Shown one piece after another: positions 48,628 through 59,096 of a stretch of DNA of 64,000 nucleotides. The stretch comes from Streptomyces sp. NBC_01723. Lineage in GTDB: Bacteria > Actinomycetota > Actinomycetes > Streptomycetales > Streptomycetaceae. Each line of letters begins with the position of its first letter. The first letter of the stretch is position 1. The notes below the pieces were generated by a model, which was not told where the DNA came from, did not search any database, and worked only from the letters and a program-made list of their open reading frames with translations. The translations under genes and the position numbers were made by a program. The DNA is taken from positions 1,972,001 through 2,036,000 of the forward strand of contig NZ_CP109171.1 in NCBI RefSeq assembly GCF_036246005.1. The letters are read 5' to 3'.

Positions 48628-49674
48628 ATGCTGCGCGCGTTCCTCAGGACCGCGGCCACCCGGGCCCGCTCGCGGACCTCACGGCCCGCCCAAGACGACG
48701 ACGTGCTCCTCGACGCCCCCGACGACCGCCTCGCCCCCGCCCTCCTCGCCGCGGCCCGCGGCGAGCACACCCCCGCGGCCGGTCTCCTCGCCGGCACCCG
48801 TGAGGACGCGGAGTGGGAGCACCGCGACCGGTACACCACGCGTCTCGCCGCCTTCTCCCGCTCCCGTTCCGAGTGGCTCGAGACCTGGCGTGCCACCGCC
48901 CCGGAGGACCCCGGCGCCCCGCTGGTAGCGGCGCGCCTGGCGGTGGCCCGCCACTGGGACTCACCGGACCGTGCCGAGCTGCTGCGCGGGCTCGTGCCCG
49001 CGGTGACCGCGGCGGCCGAGGCGGCCGGACCCGACCCGGTGCCGTGGCGCACGGCGCTGGACGCGGCGCGGGGCGCCGGTGCCGGACACGCCGAGTTCGA
49101 GCGGCTGTGGGGACAGGCGGTCCGCCGCTCCCCGCACCACTACGGCTGCCACGTCGCCGCCCTGGAATACCTCGCCGCCGCCTCACCCGGCGCCCACCGC
49201 GAATGCCTGGACTTCGCCGAGACGGCCGCGCAGGACGCCCCCGAGGACGCCCTGGTCCGGGCGCTGCCGCTGCGGGCGGCCTTCACCTGTCTGCGGGCCG
49301 CCGGCGCCGACGTCGGCGCCGCGACCGGCGCGCCCCCGCGTGACCTCCGTGTCCGTCTGGACGCGGCCGCCGACCGCGCGGTCGCCCTGTCGGCGGCCCA
49401 CCCGGCGGCCGACCCGTGGGCGGCGGAGCTGCGGAACCTGCTGGTCTACGTCCTCGTGCGCCTGGACCGGCTCGCGGACGCGGCGGAACAGCTGCGGCTG
49501 ACCGGCCCGTACGTCACGTCCTTCCCGTGGGACCGGGAGACGGACGATCCACTCGGCCGCTTCCTCCAGGTGCGCGCCGATGTCCTCGCGGCCGTGGCCG
49601 CCGCGCCGCCGAGGACGGGTTCGGGCCATCCACGAAGTGGGCGGGGCGGACGCGTCGGTCGCGGCGACCATTAG
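48628..49674 (+). CDS. Hypothetical Ala-rich protein (TPR-like helical)
   Basis: 348 residues from ATG 48628, placed at the point where coding character begins; no good ribosome site is visible, and a longer frame runs through the upstream repeat. The protein is nearly all helical, with Ala, Arg and Asp-rich pairs spaced like TPR/SEL1 helices (for example HYGCHVAALEYLAAASPGAH). No signal peptide, no membrane segment, no catalytic motif. It is followed by the LON-domain gene after 11 bases. I do not recognise a family. Confidence 0.65.
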   Translation: MLRAFLRTAATRARSRTSRPAQDDDVLLDAPDDRLAPALLAAARGEHTPAAGLLAGTREDAEWEHRDRYTTRLAAFSRSRSEWLETWRATAPEDPGAPLVAARLAVARHWDSPDRAELLRGLVPAVTAAAEAAGPDPVPWRTALDAARGAGAGHAEFERLWGQAVRRSPHHYGCHVAALEYLAAASPGAHRECLDFAETAAQDAPEDALVRALPLRAAFTCLRAAGADVGAATGAPPRDLRVRLDAAADRAVALSAAHPAADPWAAELRNLLVYVLVRLDRLADAAEQLRLTGPYVTSFPWDRETDDPLGRFLQVRADVLAAVAAAPPRTGSGHPRSGRGGRVGRGDH

Positions 49675-49685
49675 GCTTCTGCGTC

Positions 49686-50426
49686 GTGACCACCGTCCGG
49701 CTCCCCCTCTTCCCCTTGAACTCCGTCCTGTTCCCGGGGCTGGTGCTCCCCCTCAACATCTTCGAGGAGCGCTATCGCGCCCTGATGCGCGAACTGCTGA
49801 AGACCTCCGAGGACGAACCCCGGCGGTTCGCCGTCGTGGCGATCCGCGACGGCTACGAGGTGGCCCAGAGCGCTCCCGGCCTGCCCGACCCGACGGCCAC
49901 GCCGGAACGCGGGCCGACGGCCGGGTTCGGCTCCGATCCGCTGAAGGCGTTCCACAAGGTGGGCTGCATCGCGGACGCCGCGACGATCCGCGAGCGGGCC
50001 GACGGCACCTTCGAGGTGCTGGCGACCGGCACGAACCGGGTGCGCCTGGTCTCGGTGGACGCGTCGGGCCCCTTCCTGACGGCGGAGCTGGAACCGCTGC
50101 CGGAGGAACCGGGCGACGAGGCCGGCGCGCTGGCCGAGGGCGTCCTGCGGTCCTTCCGGCAGTACCAGAAGCGGCTGGCGGGGGCGCGCGAGCGGTCGCT
50201 GGCCACCGGCGCCGAGCTGCCGGACGAACCGGGCGTGGTCTCGTACCTGGTCGCCGCCGCGATGATGCTCGACACACCGACGAAGCAGCGTCTGCTCCAG
50301 GCTCCGGACACCGCGTCCCGCCTGAGGGACGAGCTGAAACTCCTTCGCTCCGAGACCGCCGTCATCCGTACGCTGCCGTCCCTGCCCGCGTCGGAACTGA
50401 CGCGCGGCCCGACGAGTCTCAACTGA
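49686..50426 (+). CDS. LON substrate-binding-domain protein
   Basis: 246 residues from GTG 49686. It starts VRLPLFPLNSVLFPGLVLPLNIFEERYRALM, the conserved entry to the Lon N-terminal domain, and lacks the AAA+ and protease domains. Such stand-alone proteins are thought to recognise substrates or act as adaptors. The C-terminal helical region covers about 150-246. It starts 12 bases after the previous stop and is followed by the YbaK gene 13 bases later, so the three genes likely form one operon. Confidence 0.88.
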   Translation: MTTVRLPLFPLNSVLFPGLVLPLNIFEERYRALMRELLKTSEDEPRRFAVVAIRDGYEVAQSAPGLPDPTATPERGPTAGFGSDPLKAFHKVGCIADAATIRERADGTFEVLATGTNRVRLVSVDASGPFLTAELEPLPEEPGDEAGALAEGVLRSFRQYQKRLAGARERSLATGAELPDEPGVVSYLVAAAMMLDTPTKQRLLQAPDTASRLRDELKLLRSETAVIRTLPSLPASELTRGPTSLN

Positions 50427-50439
50427 GGTACCGGCCCGT

Positions 50440-50940
50440 ATGGCGAAGAAGTCGAAGAAGCAGCAGTCCGGCGGCACCCCCGCGACGGTGGCACTCACGG
50501 CGGCCGGGGTGACGTACACCGTGCACGCCTACGAGCACGACCCCGCGCACCCGTCCTACGGCGAGGAGGCGGCCGAGGCGATGGGTGTCTCCCCGGAGCG
50601 GGTCTTCAAGACGCTGGTGGCGGACGTCGACGGCGCCCTGACGGTCGCGGTGGTGCCGGTGGCGGGCCAGCTGGACCTGAAGGCCCTGGCGGCCGCGGTG
50701 GGCGGCAAGCGCGCGGCGATGGCCGACCCGGCGCTGGCCGAGCGCACCACGGGCTATGTGCGGGGCGGCATCTCGCCCCTGGGCCAGCGCAAACGGCTCA
50801 CGACGGTCCTGGACGCGTCGGCCTCGGAGCACGCGACGATCTGCGTCTCGGCGGGCCGCCGCGGCCTGGAGGTCGAGCTGTCCCCCGACGACCTCGCCAA
50901 GCTGACCGACGCGGTCCGCGCGCCGATCGGCCGCGTGTAA
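50440..50940 (+). CDS. YbaK/EbsC-type aminoacyl-tRNA deacylase
   Basis: 166 residues. It carries the YbaK/ProX fold with EHDPAHPSYGEEAAEAMGV, the conserved Lys in VFKTLVADVDG, and GYVRGGISPLGQRK with the glycine loop. Family role: hydrolysis of mischarged Cys-tRNA(Pro). The N-terminus is basic and Ser/Lys-rich. ATG follows the previous stop by 13 bases. Stop at 50938. Confidence 0.9.
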   Translation: MAKKSKKQQSGGTPATVALTAAGVTYTVHAYEHDPAHPSYGEEAAEAMGVSPERVFKTLVADVDGALTVAVVPVAGQLDLKALAAAVGGKRAAMADPALAERTTGYVRGGISPLGQRKRLTTVLDASASEHATICVSAGRRGLEVELSPDDLAKLTDAVRAPIGRV

Positions 50941-50981
50941 CCACTCGACGAGGGCGCCGTTCTCGGCCAATCAGACAGAAC

Positions 50982-51056
50982 ATGTCGAAGAGAACGCGCA
51001 AACGCAAGTGGCGCACCAGGAAGGGACGGGCGAACCACGGCCGCCGCCCCGCCTGG
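50982..51056 (+). pseudogene. bL37-like mini-ORF (24 codons) lacking an in-frame stop
   Basis: ATG 50982 begins MSKRTRKRKWRTRKGRANHGRRPA, resembling the 24-residue actinobacterial ribosomal protein bL37 (basic, ending in xANHGKRPNx). Where a stop is expected, the next codon is TGG (51054-51056), one substitution from TGA. The frame then runs on for hundreds of codons antisense to the DUF2567 gene, which is implausible. No ribosome site is seen. I infer a decayed copy or a stop-loss. The family match is from memory and needs checking. Confidence 0.4.
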
Positions 51057-51097
51057 ACCAGGCGACGGCGACGAGACCCGCGTCGGCTCGGCGGGAG

Positions 51098-51784
51098 CTA
51101 CGCCGGCTTGTCCCCGTACGGCGCGGGCCAGGGGTCCGGCTCCGGGTCCCTGGGGCCGAACAGTCCGGTCAGTCCCAGGTGGACGACGAGCGCCGCCAGT
51201 GACCAGGCCAGCAGCGCGCCCTTCGCGCCCAGCTTCAGCGGCGCGTCGAACGTCACGCCCTTGCCCACGTCCTTCGCGTGCGCGATCACGTCCTGTGCGG
51301 GTCCGAGCCACACGCCGACCCGCCACGCCAGGAGCGAGCCGAGCAGTCCGCCGACGCCCAGCGCCACCACCAGCGGCACGCCGCCGCGCCGCCGCAGCAG
51401 GAAGGCCACGAGCCCGCTGAGCGCCCCGAACGCCAGCGCGAGCAGCGTGAACGTTCCGTCGACGCCGATCGCCTGCTCGCCCTCGGACTCCTTGAGGAAG
51501 ACCACCCAGCGCTCGTCGACCACGTCGCCGACCAGCGGCACGGTCGGGGCCAGCTTCCACCACAGCACGCCCAGCAGCACACCGGAGAGCGCGATCGCCA
51601 GCACGGCCACGGCGGCCTGCCGCACTTCGGTCAGCATCCCGGGGCCGTCCTGTTCGCCGTGGTGGTCGTACGGTGCGCCGGGCGCGGTTCCCACCGCGTG
51701 CGCGCCGACGGGCGGCGGCACCGGCCCACCCCGGTACGGCGGGCGTTCGTTCGGTGGGGGTGGCGGATTCAGAGGAGCGGTCAC
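51098..51784 (-). CDS. DUF2567 membrane protein
   Basis: 228 residues from GTG 51784, fitting the start VTAPLNPPPPPNER. A Pro-rich cytosolic region of about 60 residues precedes four membrane helices. A stretch with VVDERWVVFLKESEGEQAIGVDG lies between helices 1 and 2 and is probably extracellular. Function unknown. It reads leftward, next to the ABC-2 permease gene with a 34-bp gap, and may share a promoter with that operon. Confidence 0.7.
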   Translation of the reverse strand: MTAPLNPPPPPNERPPYRGGPVPPPVGAHAVGTAPGAPYDHHGEQDGPGMLTEVRQAAVAVLAIALSGVLLGVLWWKLAPTVPLVGDVVDERWVVFLKESEGEQAIGVDGTFTLLALAFGALSGLVAFLLRRRGGVPLVVALGVGGLLGSLLAWRVGVWLGPAQDVIAHAKDVGKGVTFDAPLKLGAKGALLAWSLAALVVHLGLTGLFGPRDPEPDPWPAPYGDKPA

Positions 51785-51818
51785 CGTGCCATCGTGCCAA
51801 ACCCGCCGGTGCGGCACA

Positions 51819-52634
51819 TCACCGGACGGCCGCCCTGCGGTACGCCCAGGTGGCGACGGCCAGGGAGATCACACCGACCCCGGCGCACACCGCGAGGTCC
51901 CCGAGGACGAAGGCCCAGTCGGGCCGCTCCCCGAAGGTGCGCGCGAACGCCTCCACGCCGTACGTCGAGGGCAGCAGGTCCCGGACCAGCCGGACCGCCT
52001 CCGGCATCCGCTCCGCCGGCAGCACGCCCAGCAGCAGCGCCGCCGACATGCCCAGCTGGCCCAGCAGCGTGGCGAACTCGGGCCGGGGCGCGAGCAGGCC
52101 GAGGGCCGCGCCCAGTCCGGCGAGGGCGGCGCCCGCCAGCGGGATCACCGCCACCAGCACCCACAGATGCGTCATCGGCAGCCCGTACAGCAGACAGCCG
52201 AACACCGCCGTCACGACGGTCCCGGGCACCGTGAAGGACGCGTACGCGCCCGCCGCGCCCAGCACCACGGCGGCCGGCGGCACCGGCAGGGTCGCGTAGT
52301 GGTCGAGGCCACCGCTGGCCCGCAGCTGCCCGAAGTACTGGGCGAGCAGGTTCAGCGCCACGAAGGCCACGACGAGCACCGCCGAACCGGCGACCACGGC
52401 CCGGGCCTCGCCGCCGCCGTCCACCACGCCGCGCATCAGGATCATGATGCCGACCGACTGGAAGGTGGCCACGAAGAGCAAGGGGATGCGCGCGACCCGC
52501 GCCCGGGAGAGCTGCGCCCGGTACACGGCCACCAGGGAGGGCCACAGCCGCGCCCTGGGGCCCAGCTCGGCGGCGTCCTGCTCCTCGACGGCCAGGACGC
52601 CGCCCGTCAGGACATCGGCGGATACGACACTCAC
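51819..52634 (-). CDS. ABC-2 type permease
   Basis: 271 residues from GTG 52634, preceded by GGGGAG at a good distance. Longer starts (TTG 52727 overlapping the ATPase stop, or GTG 52712) add up to 31 Ser/Ala/Val-rich residues and cannot be excluded. Six membrane helices are visible. It partners the ATPase encoded directly upstream, as in DrrAB-type exporters. Substrate unknown; likely drugs or lipids. Confidence 0.85.
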   Translation of the reverse strand: MSVVSADVLTGGVLAVEEQDAAELGPRARLWPSLVAVYRAQLSRARVARIPLLFVATFQSVGIMILMRGVVDGGGEARAVVAGSAVLVVAFVALNLLAQYFGQLRASGGLDHYATLPVPPAAVVLGAAGAYASFTVPGTVVTAVFGCLLYGLPMTHLWVLVAVIPLAGAALAGLGAALGLLAPRPEFATLLGQLGMSAALLLGVLPAERMPEAVRLVRDLLPSTYGVEAFARTFGERPDWAFVLGDLAVCAGVGVISLAVATWAYRRAAVR

Positions 52635-52723
52635 GTCGCGCTGCTCCCCTTCGTTGGGGTCGTTGGAGACGGTCGCCCCGACGGGTACGGATGCGGCGGC
52701 CGATGTGCTCACCGTGCGTGCGC

Positions 52724-53743
<1,020 letters not shown>

Positions 53744-53831
53744 AAGGGACGAGACTACGGGGTCCGTCCCCCCGGCCCGCTCCCGGGTCCGCCCATAAGT
53801 GTCGATTCAGCCGGGGAGGCGCCGGAGCGTC

Positions 53832-55043
53832 TCACTCCGCCGCGGGGGTGCGTTCGGTCGCCGTCCGCACGTCGATCTCCCGCCAGAACCCGGCCCGGAT
53901 CGCGTACCGGTCGTGCTCGTCGATCTGGTCGTCCTTGTGGGCCAGCAGCCCGAAGCGGGCCGCGTAGCGCAGCAGCTCCCCGTCGACGCGGTGCGGGATG
54001 CGCGGGTACATCCCGGAGAGTTTCTGCAGGTGGCCGTGGTCGCCGAGGCGCTCCAGCCAGCGGCGGGCGAAGACCTGACCGACCTCGTACGGGTCGCCGC
54101 CGACCGTGGTGATGTCCTCCTCGCGGTCGGCCCAGCGCTGCTCGGCCGTGGTGAGCTGGGCCAGCGTCGGCATGGAGGCGGCCTCGGACGGCTCGGCTCC
54201 GGGCCGGTCGACCCAGCCCTTGTCGGAGGACCAGCGCAGGGTGGCGGTGGTCGGCTGCGGGGCATGAGGGGCGCCGGGGGCGCGCAGGGCGGCCAGGTCC
54301 TTGGGGGTGGGCACGCCCTTGGCGGGCGGTACGCGCTCCTCCGCCCCGTTGCGCCCGGCGGCCGTCGTGGGGTGCTCGGGCTCCTGTGCGGGCCGTTCGG
54401 CGGTCGCCGCGAGGGCCGATTCGGGCAGCGGCGCGGAGAGGATCGCGGCGATCTCGGGGCGGGGCACGGGCGGCGGCGCGCAGATTCCGCCGAGTTCCTT
54501 GGCGCGTACCGCCTTGGTGATCCACGTACGGTCCAGGACGCGGCGTTCGTCGGCCTCGGCGACCAGGTCCTCGGACTGGTTGTAGTCGCCGTCGGCGGCC
54601 TGTACGGCCCACAGGTGGACGGCGACGCCGTGCTCCTTGGCGGCCATCATGCCGGGCAGCAGGTCGCCGTCGCCGGTCACCAGGACGACGTCGGAGCAGG
54701 CCCGGTTGCGGGCCAGCTCGGTCAGCTCGGCGTGCATGGCGGCGTCGACGCCCTTCTGCGCCCAGCGGCCGTCACTGCGCGTGAGGGCGCCCAGCCGGAC
54801 GGTGACCCGGGGCATCACGCGCAGCCGGCGGTGCTCGGGCTGCGGGACGCGGTCGGGGGCGCCGTCGAACCAGTAGATGCGCAGCAGGGGCTGCCCGGTG
54901 TCGGACTCGGCGCGGTCGCGCAGCCCCTGGATGAGGGCGGCGTGGTCGACGGTGATGCGCGAGCGTGAGGGCTCCCCGGCGAGCAGACTCGCGGCGGCCC
55001 CCAGCAGATACCCGGCGTCCACCAGGACGATGCAGCGGTCCAC
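53832..55043 (-). CDS. NYN domain (PIN-like) protein
   Basis: 403 residues from GTG 55043, nine bases after GAGG; the GTG at 55052 would touch the ribosome site. The N-terminal NYN/LabA-type domain starts VDRCIVLVDAGYLLGAA. Conserved acidic residues are seen in LVDAGY, GVDAAMHAEL and VLVTGDGDLLPGM, forming a metal-dependent RNase-like site. The middle 110 residues are Pro/Ala-rich and variable. The last 100 residues form a helical domain (QVFARRWLERLGDHGHL). Probably an RNA-processing or antiphage-like nuclease; function not established. Confidence 0.88.
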   Translation of the reverse strand: MDRCIVLVDAGYLLGAAASLLAGEPSRSRITVDHAALIQGLRDRAESDTGQPLLRIYWFDGAPDRVPQPEHRRLRVMPRVTVRLGALTRSDGRWAQKGVDAAMHAELTELARNRACSDVVLVTGDGDLLPGMMAAKEHGVAVHLWAVQAADGDYNQSEDLVAEADERRVLDRTWITKAVRAKELGGICAPPPVPRPEIAAILSAPLPESALAATAERPAQEPEHPTTAAGRNGAEERVPPAKGVPTPKDLAALRAPGAPHAPQPTTATLRWSSDKGWVDRPGAEPSEAASMPTLAQLTTAEQRWADREEDITTVGGDPYEVGQVFARRWLERLGDHGHLQKLSGMYPRIPHRVDGELLRYAARFGLLAHKDDQIDEHDRYAIRAGFWREIDVRTATERTPAAE

Positions 55044-55267
55044 GCGATCCACCCTCTTTCCGGGAGGTTTGCTTCGGGCTTCCTTCGAGTCTGCCCGACG
55101 GCGCGGAGGTTAACGGCCCGAACTCGATCTTCGGCGTGGCGTTTCGGCGGACCGGACCCCGACCAGCCGTGTCACACACGGTAATTGCCCGATATGCGTT
55201 CTTTATCGGCCTATGTGAACCTGGTTCCGTCGTTGGCCCCTAGATCCCCCTCAGGAGGTAGATCACC

Positions 55268-55435
55268 ATGGCCAAGAACAAGAACAACCGTGACCGTAAG
55301 CAGCCCCATGCCGAGCGCGCCCCGCAGGCCGCCGAGTCGAACGTGCTGGAGCGCGAGGAGCAGCACTCCCCGCAGCTGACGACGCCCGGCGACGCCGCGT
55401 CGCGCAAGCGCCAGAAGCGCTTCGGCCACAACTGA
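55268..55435 (+). CDS. Small basic conserved protein
   Basis: 55 residues from ATG 55268, nine bases after AGGAGG (55253-55258). The product MAKNKNNRDRKQPHAERAPQ continues as an acidic middle and a basic end, RKRQKRFGHN. No membrane segment, no cysteine. It resembles the short conserved proteins found in Streptomyces next to dnaE, but I do not know a function. A hairpin 56 bases downstream ends the gene. Confidence 0.8.
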   Translation: MAKNKNNRDRKQPHAERAPQAAESNVLEREEQHSPQLTTPGDAASRKRQKRFGHN

Positions 55436-55490
55436 GCCGCACCACGGCGACAACTGACATCCGCGGTACGGGCCGTTGCGGCCCGCACGA

Positions 55491-55526
55491 CGAGGGGCGC
55501 GCCCGGCAGACCGGGAGCGCCCCTCG
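55491..55526. terminator. Bidirectional terminator between the small basic protein gene and dnaE
   Basis: Long stem with arms starting CGAGGGGCGC (55491-55506 and 55511-55526), one mismatch, 4-base loop, in the convergent gap. Confidence 0.75.
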
Positions 55527-55556
55527 CTCACTTCGGGCCGAGCCCCCGGAGCCCGG

Positions 55557-58500
55557 TCAGCCCGCCAGGCAGGACGGCCCGAGCAGCACCTTCAGGTCGC
55601 CGAAGAGCGCCGGATCGGGCTTGACCCGGTGCCGGTCCAGCCGGAGCACCGTCGTCTTCGTCGGGCCCTGGAGCTTGATCCGCACCTCGCTGTCGCCCCG
55701 GTGGTGGGTGAGGATCTCGCCGAGACGGCTGACCATCGGCGGCGTGATGCGGGTGGCCGGGATGGTGAGGACCACGGGCGCGTTGGTGCCCGCGTTGGAC
55801 AGGTCGGGGACCTGGAGCTCCATCGCGACCAGCCGCGGCACGTCCTCCCGCTTGTCCAGCCTGCCCTTGACGAAGACCACGGCGTCCTCGACGAGTTGGG
55901 TGGACACCAGCTGGTAGGTCGCCGGGAAGAACATGCACTCCAGCGAGCCGGCCAGGTCCTCGACGGTGGCGATGGCCCAGGCGTTGCCCTGCTTGGTCAT
56001 CTTGCGCTGGAGGCCGGAGATGATGCCGCCGATGGTGACGACCGCGCCGTCCCCGAAGTCACCGCCGGTGAGCTGGGAGATGCCCGCGTCGGCCTTGTCG
56101 GACAGCACGTGCTCCAGGCCGAAGAGCGGGTGGTCGGAGACGTAGAGACCGAGCATCTCCCGCTCCTGGGCGAGCAGATAGGTCTTGTCCCACTCGTCCT
56201 CGCCGAAGACGACGTCGAGTCCGAACCCCGGCTCGTCGTTCTGCTCGTCGCCCATGCCGCCGAAGAGGTCGAACTGCCCCTCGGCCTCCTTGCGCTTGAC
56301 CGCGACCACGTTGTCGATCATCGGTTCGTACTGCGCGGTGAGGCCCTTGCGGGTGTGCCCCATCTCGTCGAAGGCGCCGGCCTTGATCAGCGACTCGGTG
56401 GTCCGCTTGTTGCAGACGACCGCCTCGACCTTGTCCAGGTAGTCGGGGAAGGAGACGTACTTCCCCTTCGCCTTGCGGCACCTGATGATCGACTCGACGA
56501 CGTTGGTGCCGACGTTGCGGACGGCGGAGAGGCCGAAGAGGATCACGTCGTCGCCCTGGGCGGCGAAGTTCGACATGGACTCGTTGACGTTGGGCGGCAG
56601 GACCTTGATGCCCATGCGCCGGCACTCGTTGAGGTAGACGGCCGACTTGTCCTTGTCGTCCTTGACCGAGGTGAGCAGGGCCGCCATGTACTCGGCCGGG
56701 TAGTTGGCCTTGAGGTACGCCGTCCAGTACGAGACCAGGCCGTACGCGGCGGAGTGCGCCTTGTTGAAGGCGTAGCCGGCGAAGGGGACCAGGACGTCCC
56801 ACAGGGCCTGGATGGCCTCGTCGCTGTAGCCCTTCTTGCGGGCGCCCTCCTGGAAGAGGACGAAGTTCTTCGCCAGTTCGTCGGGCTTCTTCTTGCCCAT
56901 CACGCGGCGCAGGATGTCGGCCTCGCCGAGCGAGTAGCCCGCGATGATCTGGGCGGCCTTCTGCACCTGCTCCTGGTACACGATCAGGCCGTAGGTGACC
57001 GCGAGGACCTCCTGGAGGGGCTCCTCCAGCTCCTTGTGGATCGGCGTGATCTCCTGGAGGTTGTTCTTGCGCAGCGCGTAGTTGGTGTGCGAGTCCATGC
57101 CCATCGGGCCGGGACGGTAGAGCGCGGAGACGGCGGAGATGTCCTCGAAGTTGTCGGGCTTCATCAGCCGCAGCAGCGAGCGCATCGGTCCGCCGTCGAA
57201 CTGGAAGACGCCGAGCGTGTCGCCGCGCTGGAGCAGGTCGAAGGTGGTCGGGTCGTCCAGCGGCAGGGACAGCAGGTCGAGGTCGACGCCCTTGTTGGAC
57301 TTCACCATCTTGACGGCGTCGTCCATGATCGTGAGGTTGCGCAGGCCGAGGAAGTCCATCTTCAGCAGGCCGAGCGACTCGCACTGCGGGTAGTCCCACT
57401 GCGTGATGGTGACGCCGTCGGTGTGCCGCACCCAGATCGGGGCGTGGTCGACGATCGGCTCGCTGGACATGATCACGCCGGCCGCGTGGACGCCCATCTG
57501 CCGGACCAGGCCCTCGACGCCCTTGGCGGTGTCGATGACCTTCTTCACGTCCGGCTCGTTCTCGTACATCGAGCGGATCTCGCCGGCCTCGCTGTAGCGG
57601 GGGTGGGTCGAGTCGGTGATGCCGTTGAGGTCGATGCCCTTGCCGAGGACGTCGGCGGGCATCGCCTTGGTGAGCCGGTCGCCCATCGCGTACGGGTAGC
57701 CCAGCACGCGCGCGGAGTCCTTGATGGCGTTCTTCGCCTTGATCTTGCCGTAGGTGCCGATCATGGCGACCTTGTCGGCGCCGTACTTCTCCGTCACGTA
57801 CCTGATCACCTCGACGCGCCTGCGCTCGTCGAAGTCGATGTCGACGTCGGGCATGGAGACGCGCTCGGGGTTGAGGAACCGCTCGAAGATCAGGCCGTGC
57901 GGGATGGGGTCGAGGTCGGTGATGCCCATCGCGTAGGCCACGATCGAACCGGCGGCGGAGCCTCGGCCGGGGCCGACCGCGATGCCCTGGTTCTTGGCCC
58001 ACATGATGAAGTCGGCGACCACGAGGAAGTAGCCCGGGAACCCCATCTGGATGATGACGTCCATCTCGTACTCGGCCTGCTTCTGGCGGTCCTCGGGGAC
58101 CTGGCCCGCGAAGCGGCGCTCCATGCCGCGGCGGACCTCCTCCTGGAACCAGGTGACCTCGGTGAAGCCGTCGGGGATGTCGAACTTCGGCATGAGGTCG
58201 CGCTTCTCGAACATGCCGGTGGTGTCGATCATCTCGGCGATCAGGCGCGTGTTGGCGCAGCCCTCCTGCCAGGCGTCGGACGAGTCGATGGCGTACATCT
58301 CGTCCGTCGACTTCAGGTAGTAGCCGGTGCCGTCGAAGCGGAAGCGGTCCGGGTCGGAGAGGTTCTTGCCGGTCTGGATGCACAGCAGCGCGTCGTGGGC
58401 GGTCGCCTCGTGCGCGTAGGTGTAGTGCGAGTCGTTGGTGACCAGGGGCGGGATGCCGAGCTTGCGGCCGATCTCCAGCAGGCCGTCACGGACCCGGTGC

Positions 58501-59096
58501 TCGATCTCGATGCCGTGGTCCATCAACTCCAGGAAGTAGCGGTCCTTGCCGAAGATGTCCTGGTAGTCGGCGGCCGCCTTCAGCGCCTCGTCGAAGTGGC
58601 CGAGGCGCAGCCGGGTCTGGACCTCGCCGGAGGGGCAGCCGGTGGAGGCGACGATGCCCTCGGACCACTGGGAGATGGTCTCCTTGTCCATCCGGGGCCA
58701 CTTCTGCAGCCAGCCCTCGGCGTAGGCGTCCGAGGAGAGCTTGAAGAGGTTGTGCAGTCCGGTCCGGTTGGTCGCCCACATCGTCTTGTGGGTGTAGCCG
58801 CCGGAACCGGAGACGTCGTCCCGCTTCTGGTGCGGCTGGCCCCACTGGATCTTGCGCTTGTTCCGCCGCGACTCGGGGGCGACGTACGCCTCGATGCCGA
58901 TGATCGGGGTGACTCCGGCTTTCTTCGCGGAGTGGAAGAAGTCGTACGCCCCGTGCAGGTTGCCGTGGTCGGACATGGCGATGTGCGACATGCCCATCTC
59001 GTTGCAGGCCTCGAACATGTCCTTGAGCCGCGCGGCACCGTCCAGCAGCGAGTACTGGGTGTGGACGTGCAGGTGCGTGAACGGCGGCTTGGACAC
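55557..59096 (-). CDS. dnaE: DNA polymerase III alpha subunit
   Basis: 1179 residues, DnaE1-type replicative polymerase. The N-terminal PHP domain starts FTHLHVHTQYSLLDGAARL. The catalytic Asp triad is seen in PDVDIDFDERRRVEV near residue 400 and LGLLKMDFLGLRNL later. The helix-hairpin-helix, OB-fold and tail domains follow. It begins MSKPPF at ATG 59096. Monocistronic, divergent from the DUF2252 gene with a 252-bp gap. Confidence 0.98.
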   Translation of the reverse strand: MSKPPFTHLHVHTQYSLLDGAARLKDMFEACNEMGMSHIAMSDHGNLHGAYDFFHSAKKAGVTPIIGIEAYVAPESRRNKRKIQWGQPHQKRDDVSGSGGYTHKTMWATNRTGLHNLFKLSSDAYAEGWLQKWPRMDKETISQWSEGIVASTGCPSGEVQTRLRLGHFDEALKAAADYQDIFGKDRYFLELMDHGIEIEHRVRDGLLEIGRKLGIPPLVTNDSHYTYAHEATAHDALLCIQTGKNLSDPDRFRFDGTGYYLKSTDEMYAIDSSDAWQEGCANTRLIAEMIDTTGMFEKRDLMPKFDIPDGFTEVTWFQEEVRRGMERRFAGQVPEDRQKQAEYEMDVIIQMGFPGYFLVVADFIMWAKNQGIAVGPGRGSAAGSIVAYAMGITDLDPIPHGLIFERFLNPERVSMPDVDIDFDERRRVEVIRYVTEKYGADKVAMIGTYGKIKAKNAIKDSARVLGYPYAMGDRLTKAMPADVLGKGIDLNGITDSTHPRYSEAGEIRSMYENEPDVKKVIDTAKGVEGLVRQMGVHAAGVIMSSEPIVDHAPIWVRHTDGVTITQWDYPQCESLGLLKMDFLGLRNLTIMDDAVKMVKSNKGVDLDLLSLPLDDPTTFDLLQRGDTLGVFQFDGGPMRSLLRLMKPDNFEDISAVSALYRPGPMGMDSHTNYALRKNNLQEITPIHKELEEPLQEVLAVTYGLIVYQEQVQKAAQIIAGYSLGEADILRRVMGKKKPDELAKNFVLFQEGARKKGYSDEAIQALWDVLVPFAGYAFNKAHSAAYGLVSYWTAYLKANYPAEYMAALLTSVKDDKDKSAVYLNECRRMGIKVLPPNVNESMSNFAAQGDDVILFGLSAVRNVGTNVVESIIRCRKAKGKYVSFPDYLDKVEAVVCNKRTTESLIKAGAFDEMGHTRKGLTAQYEPMIDNVVAVKRKEAEGQFDLFGGMGDEQNDEPGFGLDVVFGEDEWDKTYLLAQEREMLGLYVSDHPLFGLEHVLSDKADAGISQLTGGDFGDGAVVTIGGIISGLQRKMTKQGNAWAIATVEDLAGSLECMFFPATYQLVSTQLVEDAVVFVKGRLDKREDVPRLVAMELQVPDLSNAGTNAPVVLTIPATRITPPMVSRLGEILTHHRGDSEVRIKLQGPTKTTVLRLDRHRVKPDPALFGDLKVLLGPSCLAG

